From: Flammula alnicola
Taxonomy: Eukaryota > Basidiomycota > Agaricomycetes > Agaricales > Strophariaceae
Length of the DNA: 64,000 nucleotides
Direction: 5' to 3'
Assembly (NCBI GenBank): GCA_015499995.1
Contig: JADNRV010000019.1
Location: 124,001-188,000 of the forward strand
Part shown: positions 35,848 to 48,059 of the stretch, one piece after another
Numbering within the stretch: the stretch's first letter is position 1
Layout: every line of letters starts with the position of its first letter
The notes under the pieces: model-generated
Told to the model about the DNA's origin: nothing
The model's database searches: none
What the model saw: the letters and a program-made list of their open reading frames with translations, nothing else
Made by a program: the position numbers and the translations under genes

Positions 35848-36261
35848 TCAACTTGACTTGTACGAGCCGCGCAAATGTGAACTTTGAGAGCTGGACGTGG
35901 GATAGCTTGAATAGTAGCTGGTCATATTGTTTCCGCCGTTTCCGTGTCCGTGAGTTCGTTGCGTTGATTGACCAGCAGTATTAGTGTTTCTGGATCCCCT
36001 CTGTTGGAAATTATGAGGGATATGAAGAGTGAGCCCTGTGTTTAATTAACATACTAGTATGTTCGATAGTTCTCCTGGTAGCAAGTGGGGTTGTTGTCTT
36101 GAAATTGCGTCAAGGCATCGACGTACTGCCTCTGGCCCAATAGCTTCCTCGAGGGTCAGTGGCGCAGAACCGTGTGGTGGGTTTGAGATGGAATAAGGCA
36201 AGAGATCATAGAGAGACAGTAACGTCATTAATCGCAGTCGTAAACCCTCTGGAGAATCCAT
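35848..36261 (-). CDS. Small hypothetical protein, two exons
   Basis: Exons 36261-36055 and 36000-35848 join in phase across a GT-AG intron of 54 bases to give 119 residues. The first exon is amphipathic and helix-like (L-R-L-R-L-M-T-L-L-S-L-Y-D-L-L, then A-I-G-P-E-A-V-R-R-C-L). The second is polar, rich in Ser, Gly, Asn, Gln and Tyr. I do not recognise the family. Support comes from clean codon phase, a good splice pair and sensible composition only, so it could be a chance model. Confidence 0.45.
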
Positions 36262-38595
36262 TGTTTAGATATTTGGGCTGAACGAGGAATATGGCGGGTC
36301 GAAGGCTGACGAAAGAAGACACTGAATGCTCAGTTCAATTACTTTCCTCCCATTTATACAAGAAATAAGGTCATCCAGTTCGCTTTTCCCCGGTAACTCA
36401 CCTTGGATCGACGGACCTGGAAAGGAGCATCAGCGGGTATGCCTAGCGTGACGTTCCAATATGCACCTAAAGATTAGAGCAAAGTATTCCGACCCGAAGC
36501 TCGGCCAGTCGCGCATCGACAAGATGTTTCCGGGATCTATTCTTGAATCTGAGTTTCCCGAGAACGGCTCGGAAGACAGGACACTTATCCCCAATCCAAG
36601 GGTAGCGATCTCGTCGTTCCCGTGAACATGTCGAGGACGTCTGAGCAGAGCCTCGGATAGATTTAACCGTCCGAAGGTCGCGAACTTGCGGTGCATTACA
36701 GCCCCAATAAGATTTAACCAGACGCAGGTGGTAACGCTCGCGGCCAAATGGCGAAAATCAAGACGCAGAGCATTCAGCAATCCTCGCCAATTTGTGAGAG
36801 ATGATTATTGTGGCGAAGCCAGGCCACCCGCGATCATCCCGATCCAGTCGAAGGCTTGAATTGTCGACCTGATCGTCATCTCGACGGGATCTCATAACCT
36901 GCGCTGCTCTGCGGTACCGAGCCGGGTGAACAGATACAACGCCACGTAGAAGATTAGGTAGCAACAGTCGGGGAAAGCTAATCTGCTAATTGACCTTCAA
37001 CCCAATTGTCCCAAGGGCGGGAAACCATCAATTTGCCAAACAAACGCCAATTCTTCTTGCGTCTGTTCCGCTCAAATCGTGGTTTTTCAAAAATTTAATT
37101 CGTATAAAATAGACTGAGCTACACGTCCGCCTGCGGGCCTGCGGCGAGTGAGTCTGAGGGAGTCGACTTGCGCCTAAGAGACTCCAGACGGGACGGAAAC
37201 GGAAACATGGACGCATGCCGGTGTACTTCCGATCAAAGAAATTGTGTCATGGCTCAAGCGACATCGCGAACCCGCGGTGCGCCGGTTGTGGATCAGTACC
37301 TGCGGTACAGGGGTCGCCGTATTTGACGCTTGAGGGTTGGACGGCGTTTGACTGATAACCATACAACGAGCGCACAGTACCTATTTTAAATTTCTTCTGT
37401 GCATTTACCGTCTCCAAGAATTTAATTAAGCCCCCTTGTCAGCAAGGCTTGCGAGGCACGTAAGAAAATTTTATCGGAATGATGATAATATCCCATACAC
37501 TGACACACGACACAGCAGATTATTGCCAACTGATGAAGACGGGGCTCATTGACAAAGGACTGTTGAAACAGTTATGACCACTCCACAGGTCTCTCCACTG
37601 CAGTTCCCGAACTTGCTCTGAGCAGCAGGTGGTTTAATTGTGCAAGGCTTCCAGCTCAGAATTTCCAGACTGGTGCCTGGTAAATTTGTCGGCGGATCAC
37701 GGGCAGAGCATTTCACAGTGGGTTCCTACACAAGTCCGAGCTAATATCATTCACAAACTTGAATGCAGATTATACATATAACCGGCTTGATTATCAGCGC
37801 TTTGAAAACAAACTAAAAAGACGACTAAAGCCGACTCTACACGCAATCTACATGCAGAAGTCTCGGAAATCCCACTAGAAAAGCTACGAGGAAAAATAAC
37901 GAGTATAGCCTTGGTATAGCCATAATGAAGGTAAGTAACGTTGTGATAGTCAAGTTGTGATCTCTCCCGGACCTTGGGAACCGATTTGGATCTGAGCGGG
38001 GGCGGGTGTGGATAACCAACATTGCATCATCGATGGTACTACTCGAGTATGTAACTGTATCCCACTATCCAGCAGGGAGCTACGGCTACAGCTAACAGCA
38101 CCAGGTAAGTAGATTGAATGATGATTTTATGGTCGTGGCTGAGCTGGAGTGGAAAACAAGTGGAAAAGGTTGCAAAATACTGCGCCAGGTGCGACCGTGT
38201 GTGTGCGGAGTTGCACCACAGCCGACGTGCCGCTCGATGCTCATTTTCGTTTTCCTGTCGTTTTTCTGCTATTTTTCAAATAGTAGCCCCATTTTTTCGC
38301 TCATCTTAATCTCCTTTTCGCTCATTCTGCCTTTTCTTGTACTTATGTACAATCTAAACTGCCCGACCATGAATTTGATCCGGACTCGGATGTTCGCTGA
38401 CGATGAGCATGTTTATATTTTTTTCACACGAGGTCCATAATACAAAACGTTCTGCAAGAGGTCTTGTTCTTTGTAATTCTTTCAGCGTTGCTCGACAACC
38501 CTACGAGCCGTACAACGCCATTTTTCTCCTTCTTCAAGTCATTTGGCCACAGTCGATCCCTGGCGCAAGGTTGAGCAACTTCGAACTTGAAGTGC
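36262..38595. other. Gene-free stretch of about 2.3 kb
   Basis: Several frames of 60-116 codons exist (for example 36430-36780 minus), but none shows a domain, a coherent splice chain or gene-like neighbours. The stretch includes the upstream regions of both flanking genes. Confidence 0.4.
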
Positions 38596-40756
38596 ATGCC
38601 TTGCCCTACATCTCCGAACCAGGTCGCGATCGACGAAAGCCACTTCTGGGACGCAAATGGGATTCATTGGAACACGCATAGGATAGGGTGGACCATCGCT
38701 GGCGGATGTGCAGCCCTTGTGAGCGCCCTTTATGAGTATGTCTTCAGCTGTCATACGACGCTGATGAAACGGGATTTACAGACGACAATCATTTCTGCCA
38801 TTACAGTTCTGCAGCATTGTCGGTGCGTGCGATCTTTTTTTGCGATGTAGACTCCGTGTAACCTTTTTCTTAACAGAAATTATACAGTTCCGGTACAGCA
38901 GCGGCAAATGTACGCAGTCCCTTCCACCGACTCCTTCAAGAACTCACGAATACGAACAGTCTCCGCATCTTATACATGCCCCCTGTCTATGCCATAATAT
39001 CATTTTGTTCATACCGTTTTTTCCGGGAGTACACGTATTATTCCTTCATTGAAGTTGGTAAGCATTTTAATTACACCATCTAATTGTTCCAAGGTCAACC
39101 AGAGTGATTGACATCCTTTGCTAGCTTACGAGGTACGAGGTGCAGAGATTGGCGTAGAAAAGCTGGAAAAGTTGATACAAATCCATTTAGGCCATCACCT
39201 TGAGTGCTTTTTTGTACGTTCGCTTTATAAGCATCTGTGAAACGTTTCGCAAACCTAAATGTTTCCATTAGACTGCTGCTCATCGATTATGTTGCGGCCA
39301 CCGCTTCAGGGCATTCAACAGACAAAGCCCTCGAGCGTAAAGATAAGATGCCTCTTCCTATACCCGTGAGTCCACCTTTCTACATGGCCGAAATTATTTC
39401 TCTCCTCAAACCTATCTTCCTTAGTTTTGTTGTTGGAGATATCGGCCGACAAAAGTATCTCATTCCGTTCTAGTTTCTATCAATTCTTAACTGACAGATT
39501 GACATTCAGGCCTATTTCATGTACACCGTTAAAGTACGCATCCTGTTTTACTCGGACTCGAACCACAACTTAGCATCTGTACTTGTGGATCCAGTGGTCT
39601 GTCCTGCAATACGTCATCATCCGACCAGGTAGGTTGCATGATAGACATCGGCGAACTTCACTGATCCTCATGAACTTCCAGCTGCATCGATAGCTGGTAT
39701 CATTTGTGAGAAGCTGGATATTCTCTGCGACAGCGACAGTTACTCTTGGCGATACGCCTCCGTGTATATTGCGGTTGTTGATTTCATAAGCATAAGGTAA
39801 GTACCATGCTTTTTGGCTGATCTGTCAACTGATCCTTTTATTTGTTTGAAGCATAGCTTTATACGGCCTCCTTGTCTTCTATGGATTGACGCACCAGGAA
39901 CTTGAAGGGCGCCGTCCAATGGCCAAATTTTTGTCCATCAAGTTGATCGTGATGTTTACCTTCTACCAGTCCTTCGTTGTGAGTTGATTATCGAGATACA
40001 TACATACATATTTTCCTTCTTCTTCTAACGTCCATTGGTTCAGATTGGAGCCCTAAAAGTAAACATATTGAAGGGTGATTCTGGTTTCTTTGGACGTTCC
40101 AGAGGAAGATCTGACGTTTGTGTATCCTATTGTCAGCCAATGATTATTGGACGGTTGCTAATATAAAAGACGGCCTGGATGCGTTGCTCATCTGTATCGA
40201 GGTGCCGTCATGATTTTGTTTTGCCCAAGTTTGAACAGGCTCCTCAGCTAACCGACACTCTAGATGGTGTTTTTCTCCGCGCTCATGTGGTGGGCATATA
40301 CCCCAAAGGAGTACTCCAGGAAGAAAGGCACACCCCCAACCAGGATCTGGCGGCCCCTCTGGGACTCGTATGTATCTTCCTGTTGATAATGCTTATTTTT
40401 CGCCGAACTGACTTTACAAAATCAATCGGGCAATAGAATCAATTATAGTGCGTCTCTATTATTTCATTTTCCTTCAACTCAATCTTAAAGGACCTCCTTC
40501 TCAAGCGGACTTCATCCTCGAAATTTTCGGCTCGCTTCGCTTTTTTGTTGATTATGCACGAGGCCGCCCACTTGCACATGGTCATGGCCACCGCGTGCCG
40601 AACGAGGTCGGGCAACCTACCAAAATGAACTTCGGACAGGCCTTTGCAGTTAGTTCTGCGACAGATCAGTCACTTCCACTTCGATCTACCTCGGAAAGCC
40701 ATGCGGCCCAACCAGAGGATGTTAACATTATGCTTACCCCGTATCCTTTCAAGTAG
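38596..40756 (+). CDS. OST-alpha/TMEM184 (DUF300-type) membrane transporter
   Basis: Seventeen exons join in frame to 403 residues: 38596-38718, 38782-38822, 38877-38909, 38960-39057, 39125-39132, 39191-39213, 39272-39365, 39425-39454, 39510-39533, 39595-39628, 39682-39796, 39852-39978, 40044-40074, 40137-40201, 40264-40367, 40437-40447, 40506-40756. Family marks include Q-H-C-R-N-Y-T, Y-M-P-P-V-Y-A-I-I-S-F, L-L-L-L-I-D-Y-V-A-A-T, F-C-C-W-R-Y-R-P-T-K-A-Y, K-L-I-V-M-F-T-F-Y-Q-S-F and I-C-I-E-M-V-F-F-S. About seven helices are followed by a polar tail. Members move organic solutes or act in vacuolar and endosomal membranes. Several exons are only 8, 11, 23 and 24 bases long, which makes automated models of this gene prone to error. 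Confidence 0.92.
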
Positions 40757-41150
40757 CAAGTAGTGAAGTGAGCCCCGCGATACCCCTGTTGTAGTGTTTC
40801 TGTATTACCCTGTTTTATTGGATAACACCCCATGTTTGCTACTCTTTCCGTTATGACTCGGATTTATAAATTTCCATACGCAGCTTTGATTGCCGTTCAC
40901 TTATCATACGACACATCTCGCTGTAACTTGTAAGAGTGAGTCATCTCCATCGAGCTCGAACCGTCGGAATACAGATACGAAACCCATGACCATGAGGCAG
41001 GTACGCTAATGGACGTATGGTTTCGCTTCTGCACCAACGGGTTTGGCGGACGTCGGGGAATCAGAGAGTCAACTATTTGCGAGTAGTTTGCATGAGGGCC
41101 CTTAAAAAACGGATGCATGTAGGATCCAAACATTGGACGCAAGACTGGCA

Positions 41151-42835
41151 TTAAATAGTCGAGAAGAGAAACAGAAAGGTAATTGCGAGAGACGGTAACA
41201 AGAGAGGGGATGGGTAATCCTCCGTAACCCATATCGTAGCCACTCCATTCGAAGTCGAATTGATCGAATTGGTTGGGACGGTGGTATTGACAGGCGTGGC
41301 GGATGCGTTGTTCGTACTATTCATCGAATTGGAGGCAAAAGTATATGAAGAAAAGGGTATTACAACACTCGCCACGACAAGCTATGAAGGGAAGGGGGTA
41401 ACAAATGGTTACTCACGCTAACCCATTTAGCTGAGCTGCAGCTTGGAATGCTTGTCCAAGGTTGACGAAGTCGAGCAGAAGGAACTGAGGGTTGCGGTTT
41501 GCTCCTAGCGGGACGCAATTGTTGACATTCGCCAGGATACTGCGGAGAGAACGGATCATAGTAAGTGAACTGCCAGAAATATAGCAATTTCTGCCGACGC
41601 ACGAAGCTACTCCGTTCGTAGTCGGAGCATCCAAGGGATCGCTCACGATGACACCAGCTCCAATAGGTATGATGTTCTTGTTGAGTGAATGGTTAATCAT
41701 ATAGCTGTGGTCCGCCGTCGCCAGTGGGCCACTGATTCTGTCAACTGAACACGGAAATGTTGGGTCTGTGACGCTGAATGGTGTTTCCCATATCTACGCG
41801 TATCCTTGTTCAGTTCCGAGAACTATGCTGCGGGGAAGAAAAATTTACCATTTCGAATTCCGGTAAGATGAAATTTACAGACGACGTATCCGCACCAGCA
41901 TCAAGGAATACAACTACGCGTTTTCCGCTGTCAATGAGTTCTCCGAGTGTCGGCCAGTCCGATTGCTGTACAGGGACGGATGGAGGCACATAGGCTAGAT
42001 CAGTAATGCCTGCGGGTAGCACATTCCCGAATGAATATCGGCGAAGTTCAGAGACACAATGATATGATTTATTTAAACCATACCTGCAGCATCAAAGGCG
42101 GGCTTCCAGACAGTGCTGACAGATTGTCCTTCGGGATTGGTGAACAAGAGTGTCAGCACCTCGTTAGGGTTAGCGTCCAAGAAAGTCTTGACTGTCTTCA
42201 GATAATCGACGACTGTTCCTCCGTCGAACAAAAGCTATGAAGGTATTAGCGGCTTAGAAATGGTTTTGAAGCCCCAACATACACAGCCTAAGAATCAATG
42301 GGTTGATTTCAAAATGACAAAATAGAAGGCAATGTTGTGGGAAACACGTACTAGTGTGGCAAAAGTGCAATTGACCGTCTTCTTGGTTACTAGCGTAGAA
42401 CTGTTTCAGCCCACATGCTCAACGTTGATTTGGTATAAAATACTGACACGTGGGATTGCGCTTGGAGAAGGCGAACTCCAAGGCTGAGCTGCGTGGGTAT
42501 GTCGACTTCTTGATCGCGAGCAACTTGTGTCGAACAGAAAATCAATACAGAAAGATCAATCTTTGCAACCGTCGTGATATTTACGCGCGAAAGGATCGCT
42601 GCTGAACGCAAAGGAATCGTGGGCACCGATGGCAGTTACGTTCGCGTAATTCCGATTGCACAGCTCGGCATGACCATTGCAAACGGTGGCTCTAGAGGTA
42701 GTCGCGAGAGACGTTAGGAATCAGAGACGAGAGTTAGACCTGTTAAGTCAATTCATACCTGCGTGAGGGCACGGACAAGGAGAACACCAGACCAAACGAA
42801 GACACCAGGCCCCAAAGCCTCAGGAATGTGAACAT
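41151..42835 (-). CDS. PLC-like phosphodiesterase (PI-PLC X-domain type), secreted and GPI-type anchored
   Basis: Ten exons, 42835-42759, 42691-42585, 42523-42448, 42389-42352, 42287-42283, 42234-42084, 42009-41849, 41793-41603, 41539-41417 and 41367-41151, join to 381 residues. A signal peptide covers about residues 1-20. The TIM-barrel core shows the catalytic-type His residues in I-G-A-H-D-S-F and L-H-F-C-H-T, plus N-P-N-E-V-L-T-L-L-F-T-N-P and S-G-K-R-V-V-V-F-L-D. The C-terminus is Asn/Ser/Thr-rich, then hydrophobic (L-L-L-P-S-L-A-I-T-F-L-F-L-F), as expected for a GPI signal. It should cleave phosphodiester bonds of phospholipids at the cell surface, but the substrate is untested. The fifth exon is only 5 bases long. 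Confidence 0.88.
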
Positions 42836-44870
42836 GGTCGACGGGATAGAGGAGAGGAGGACGAGGACCATTCCGCCTGTACACCCTTTAATAGAGAATA
42901 GGTTGGGGCTGAAAGAACCACCGGGTTATGTATTAATGGACTATCACTTGATTGAGAGACCATGTGCTCTATGCAGACGCAGGGGAGAACAGGACATTCT
43001 GGCAAACCGCAAGATGTAGTATCATGTCCCAGCATGTCCCGTTCTCTTCACCCACGTGCATCCGAGTATCGTCAGGTCAGGCCAGGTCTTTCAGCTGAAT
43101 GTGGCTTCTTGCGGAGGAACCATCCCATGAACCCCGAATATATCTTGTGGAAGAGGTCACAACGTGGAAATGCAGGCTCAGCCTCAGGCCATATCAGGTC
43201 CATAATCGGATCGTGGAAAGGCTGCGTCGTCAAATAGTGGATTTCGTGGTGATTTTCTGGCTGGTATCAGCAACGGGGATGATGGACATACGAAAGAAGG
43301 AAAGAACCGCCGGCAAAGTTTGTTCCGAAGGTCATTATTGTTTGATGCGGGAGGAAGAAGACAACAAAACCGGCAACCATCGTCGTCACGTTTGTCTTGA
43401 GGCAGAGGATAGCGTGGGCTTTTCAATTTCGGGCCCTCATGCCTCAGGGATCAAAACTGGCCCATTGCTCTTTTATATGTGTATAGAAGCCTCAAATTGT
43501 TGACTGACACGAACATTTCTTATAGCTTTGCCGCGTGTTCACGCGCATTCCAAGCCCGTTCAACAAAGCTCGCTGAGTCGCCTTAATGTTCAAGTTCTCA
43601 TGGTCAGTTTTGCCTTAGTTTTGCCCGTGTGTTTCTGGTAGCCTAGTAGTTGTTTGAGACGAGTGATTACACCTTCTAATTGGAAGATGTACAGGTGTGT
43701 AGAGTCTTTTAGTCAACTTTTCAATTTTTTTAACCGCCTAAGTAAGGCAATGATGTACTCTAAGTAAGTATACCGGCCGAAGAGACCCTATTTCTCAGAC
43801 AACATTGTAGCTCGGAGTCATACTTGACTCTGTCCCGAGTTTGGCTCAAACCTTCTTGTGAGTGACGATTTCTCCCGCCCTGAACCTCTCTGAACTTCAT
43901 CATTCCACACCAGTGAGGCATTTAGTTGCGCGAACACAAGCCATGTACTGTATCTGGCATCATAGATGGAGATCGGTGTCAGGATGCTCTAGGACAGTAC
44001 ATAAGCCCACATATACTCCGAGTCCGCTTTTACTGGGGCCTATATACCTTCTTTCTTGCCACAAAAAGGTTTGTTTAATGGAGACTTGCTCACAGACTAA
44101 CTCACCTCAGACCATTCAAAGCCTTCTTAGTACGCCGAATCGTCTCAGGTTTAAATTTCATCTTTATCCACAACGAGCTCCCTTCAAATTTTCCGAAGAC
44201 TTCTAGAAACTTCTCTGTACTGATTGAGGTCGGTGACCAACTCTCCGACCAACGTTATTGAAAAGTTACTTGGACAAACTTGAACAGGTTTCACGCCTTG
44301 GGAATTCGTGCCTCCATCATAAACGATCATCGACGAAAAAAAAGTAATTATATTCCTGGACAAAAGAGTAGTTAAAGCGCCAGATCGACGATTTCATCCT
44401 TCTTGGTGATGCAACCTTCCTTCGTTCATGGCAGTTATGGTCATGACCTGCCAGTACTTATTGCTATTTTTAGATCGGAAGGGATTCATTACATCTTCTG
44501 CCTTGAAGACCTTTCCTGGCTCAATTCAATGCTCTGCTGGCATTGTTAACAGGCGACTACATGCACGTATTGTAATCGATTTATTAACATAACTCGACTG
44601 GTAATATTATCCCGGAGAGTCCATTTCTACCACTGGCTCTCTCAGCGCGCTAATTGCCAGACGACAAACGGAATCACCTCGTAAGTTATGCACGATATTC
44701 CTCTAGAAAAGTTCAGACTACTGAAGGCGGCCACCGAGAGCATTTGATCATGTACTAAGTGGTGCTTAGTTCGTCCTGGGTTGTGCGGCAGTGCCCCAAA
44801 TATCATCATCTCAGATTATGTTGACCGAAGGGAGACTGAAAGCTTGGTAAAAGCTGCCGTTTTTTTCGCT
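42836..44870. other. Gene-free stretch of about 2 kb
   Basis: Upstream of the GPI-type phosphodiesterase gene. Frames at 42962-43503 and 43862-44206 have no domains or splice support and are not supported as genes. Confidence 0.4.
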
Positions 44871-45059
44871 GATTTTATCGCTGGTCTTGGATTCCAAGGT
44901 CACTTCTGTAATATTATCTCTCATAATGAAATAAGTCCACATGTTATTATTTCATTATGAGAGATAATATTACAGAAGTGACCTTGGAATCCAAGACCAG
45001 CGATAAAATCCGCTTATTTCATTATGAGAGATAATATTACAGAAGTGACCTTGGAATCC
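44871..45059. repeat. Perfect 64 bp palindrome with 12-base loop, plus a third partial copy
   Basis: The left arm (44871-44934) and the right arm (44947-45010) are perfect reverse complements over 64 bases, separated by a 12-base spacer. A third copy at 45014-45059 repeats the first 46 bases of the right arm, in the same orientation. The arms show no coding sense. The structure would fold into a very stable hairpin as DNA or RNA. It lies about 360 bases upstream of the phosphodiesterase gene starting at 45421. Confidence 0.95.
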
Positions 45060-45420
45060 GATTGCACTTAGCCTAGTTATAAATTCTAACATACATCAGT
45101 TGTGAGCCAATTGTGAGCCTCCAATGAATTTCTTGCTTTATTTTCGCAATCATTCTCACAAGAACCCCCATAATCAAGGAAATGCTGGAAGCCATCCGAG
45201 TCTTGAAGCTTGAGCCAAGCTTCAAGTGGTTGGCATTGGCATCAAAAATAGGACCGAAATCTCCGCGTCTTTCTCGGCTTGACAAATTCGCCTTGCCAAC
45301 TTCGCCGAAAAGCGGTGCTCAAACCGGACCCTTGATGTCGTTCCCCCCATAAATACGCGGCCTGCTGCATCGTTGTCCCCTCTTGAGCTGGTCTCAATAC
45401 ATCCCCCAAACAAATCTAAA

Positions 45421-46925
45421 ATGTTTTCGTCGCTGCGGCTGGCCGCTTTCGCTTTCGTTTCTCTTACTTTCACTTCCACTGTTCTTGGTCTTGCAATTCC
45501 AACAAAGAGGTGTGTGGATTCCCCTGACCGCTGTGATGCGCTGGCAATGGCACCAAAGGGCTAAGGCTGATGCGTGGTGTTGTTTGCTTGACCTTTGAAG
45601 GGCCCAGCTGTGTAATGGACACTCGGAATTGTGTGATCGTAAATACGGGAATACGACTTTCCTTGGTGCGCATGACTCCTTCGCGGCCAGCGGAAATCCT
45701 TTTGCGTGTAAGTATCCGGAATAATTAGAGCAGAAGGATGGGCGCTGATGGTAAATTGGGCTATAGTGGCAAGAACGCAAGAGATTGATGTCAACGCTCA
45801 GTTGACGCTTGGCGTAAGGTTGTTGCAAGCTCAATCCCACATGTGCGTACCTCTTTCATTTGTCCAACCACATTTCATGTCTCATTCTCTATGTCAATAG
45901 GAATGGCAATGACCTTCATTTCTGCCACACCAGTTAGTATTCACATTGTCACGATGGTCATAATTCCTGACATGCACATTCCGTCTTCTTTCTGTCCACC
46001 CTAGCATGCGTAAGTCCATTTCCTGGTACAAAGTCGAACTACTTCCTGATACTTTACTTCTTCTACAGGGTCTCTTCGATGGTGGAACAGTTGAGAGCTA
46101 CCTGAACAAAGTCAAGCACTTCCTTGATAGGCACCCTAACGAGGTCCTCACCTTGATCTTCACCAACCCCGAGAACCTCTCTGTCTCTAAGATTTGGCAA
46201 CCCATTTTCGACAAGACTGGTGTGTTGCTCTTTTTTCCCCCCTAAATGCTCGAACCAAATTTCCGGTAAATGATGATCCCATGGGACTGATTCTTACGTT
46301 TATTTTGTAGGGTTCACGGACTTGCTGTACGCCCCTCCCCAACCCGTGATGGCGCGCGACGACTGGCCAACCCTTGGTGAGATGATCGAGTCCGGCAAGC
46401 GAGTGGTGATATTCCTGGACCACGGCGCTGAGAGCCGTACTGAACCTGCGGTTGAATTCCTCTTGCCTCAGTTCCAAATGGTGCGTCTACCTCCACTTTT
46501 TACACGACCTTACTTTTATTTATGACTTCTTTGTAGGTCTGGGAGGATAAGTATGACCCTACTGACTCGAAGTTCCCCTGCAAGGTCGACCGAACAGCGG
46601 GTCCTCTCGCACCAAATCAGCAGCTCAGTCTAATCAATCACAACCTGAATGCCAACATCTTCCCCATCGGCCATGGTATCCTTATCCCTGACCGCCTGAG
46701 CAGCCCCAGGACCAACGGCATCAGCTCGTGAGTACATTTGACCCTTGTTCAAGTGATCAAGGCGAGCACTTACATGTCGACCTCGTGTGTAATAGGATCC
46801 TGCTGCACTCGGCACACTGTGCACCATTCGTTGAGGACCGCAATCCCAATTTCGTCCTCCTCGACTATGTCAACGTTGGGCAAGGCCTCGAGGCAGTCAA
46901 TCGCCTGAACGGGTTCACCTACTAG
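45421..46925 (+). CDS. PLC-like phosphodiesterase, secreted, without GPI tail
   Basis: Nine exons, 45421-45509, 45601-45707, 45767-45842, 45901-45932, 46005-46009, 46069-46219, 46311-46480, 46537-46727 and 46796-46925, join to 316 residues. A signal peptide covers about residues 1-22. The core matches the gene at 41151-42835: L-G-A-H-D-S-F with the first His, L-H-F-C-H-T with the second, then N-P-E-N and S-G-K-R-V-V-I-F-L-D. The two genes share intron positions, including a 5-base exon. This paralogue ends at N-G-F-T-Y, right where the relative adds its anchor, so it is probably secreted as a soluble enzyme. The orientation is opposite to that of its relative (head to head, 2.6 kb apart). Confidence 0.9.
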
Positions 46926-47314
46926 TTTTACGATCTTACGATTTACGACTACGATTTAGCGACGCTAACCGCGACGACAAAAGATTTTTGAGGGCTTTTT
47001 CGCTGTGCGAAAATCAAATAAAACATATTTTGGGCTTACCTTTGGAGTGATCAATTGAGATGAGCGACGTTTGGCAGATCTACGGCGCTGATCACCGTTC
47101 ACGTCCTGTGCCTAACATTAACATGTGTAGCGCCTACTTTCAGGAGGTATACAATATATACAGCGACAAAATGATAATCTAGTAAGTAGTCCGTTCGGCC
47201 TGTCCAAGAGTTAGATTGCATGGTATGAGATCCAATTGATCCCCGATGTCCAAGGTATAGGGGTATACATAGGTATGGTAAAATGTCCAGTCTCATCGTT
47301 TCGGTACATCAGTT

Positions 47315-48059
47315 TCACATCTGCTCCGCACCTGCAGCGCATAGACCACAGCCGATGCACTCCAGGCACGCTAATAATGCAATATGTCAATCGTCCGAAA
47401 ATAATTCAAATCTGGAGATGATAACATACCAAGACCTCCGCAGCATGCACACAGGTAGCATGGGCAGCACAATGGATTCTCGAAGGCACCTTGGGGGGTG
47501 TGGGGGGTTGGTACTGCAACAACGACGGTTTTTCAAAGGCTCACCTCGACAGCACCAAGCGCTTAGCATGATAGCGAAAATCACCACAAGGAGAAGCCCG
47601 ACAAAAAGAACAATGAGATACACTGCGGGGGAATGAATGTATAAGTTCAGAGAATCAGAAAGATATTTTCTGAGACTAACGTTTATTATGCACGAAAGTT
47701 CCTCCATTATTCGTGTTATCGCCTATGGCTCTTGAAACCAGCGTATCCATCCCCCAACCTGATGAACCTCCGAGACATCTGAAGGCAAGCAATCCCCCTA
47801 GAAGCACGACTGCGATCAAAAACGGGGCAAGGAAGCGGCGCAGGCGTCCGTTGTGGCAACGGCGATGGTCCGATTCGGATGTTGTCGAATGGCATTGCTC
47901 GCAGGAGTGATTATGGGCAGCGTGCGTCAAATTATGACCATTACCAAGTAGACCTTTCTCTGTTAGTTCGACTGACGAGGCTTTGAGATCCATGGAGAGG
48001 TCGTCGCTAGCTCGAGGTTGCTCAGTGACGGAAACACGTGCATAGTTGGCTGAAGACAT
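47315..48059 (-). CDS. Two-helix membrane protein with Cys-rich C-terminus
   Basis: Four exons, 48059-47681, 47622-47545, 47489-47430 and 47370-47315, join to 190 residues. One hydrophobic helix lies near residues 83-100 (F-L-A-P-F-L-I-A-V-V-L-L-G-G-L-L-A-F) and a second near 128-147 (Y-L-I-V-L-F-V-G-L-L-L-V-V-I-F). The last ~43 residues carry twelve cysteines in pairs and C-x2-C spacings (L-C-C-P-C-Y-L-C-A-C-C-G-G). Palmitoylation, metal binding or packing against the membrane are all possible. I recall close relatives in other agarics, but no function. The gene is convergent with the phosphodiesterase gene at 45421-46925. Confidence 0.8.

Noticed and set aside
36430..36964. Possible gene on the minus strand
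   Set aside because: Two frames can be placed side by side, but no acceptable splice pair joins them and no domain is visible.
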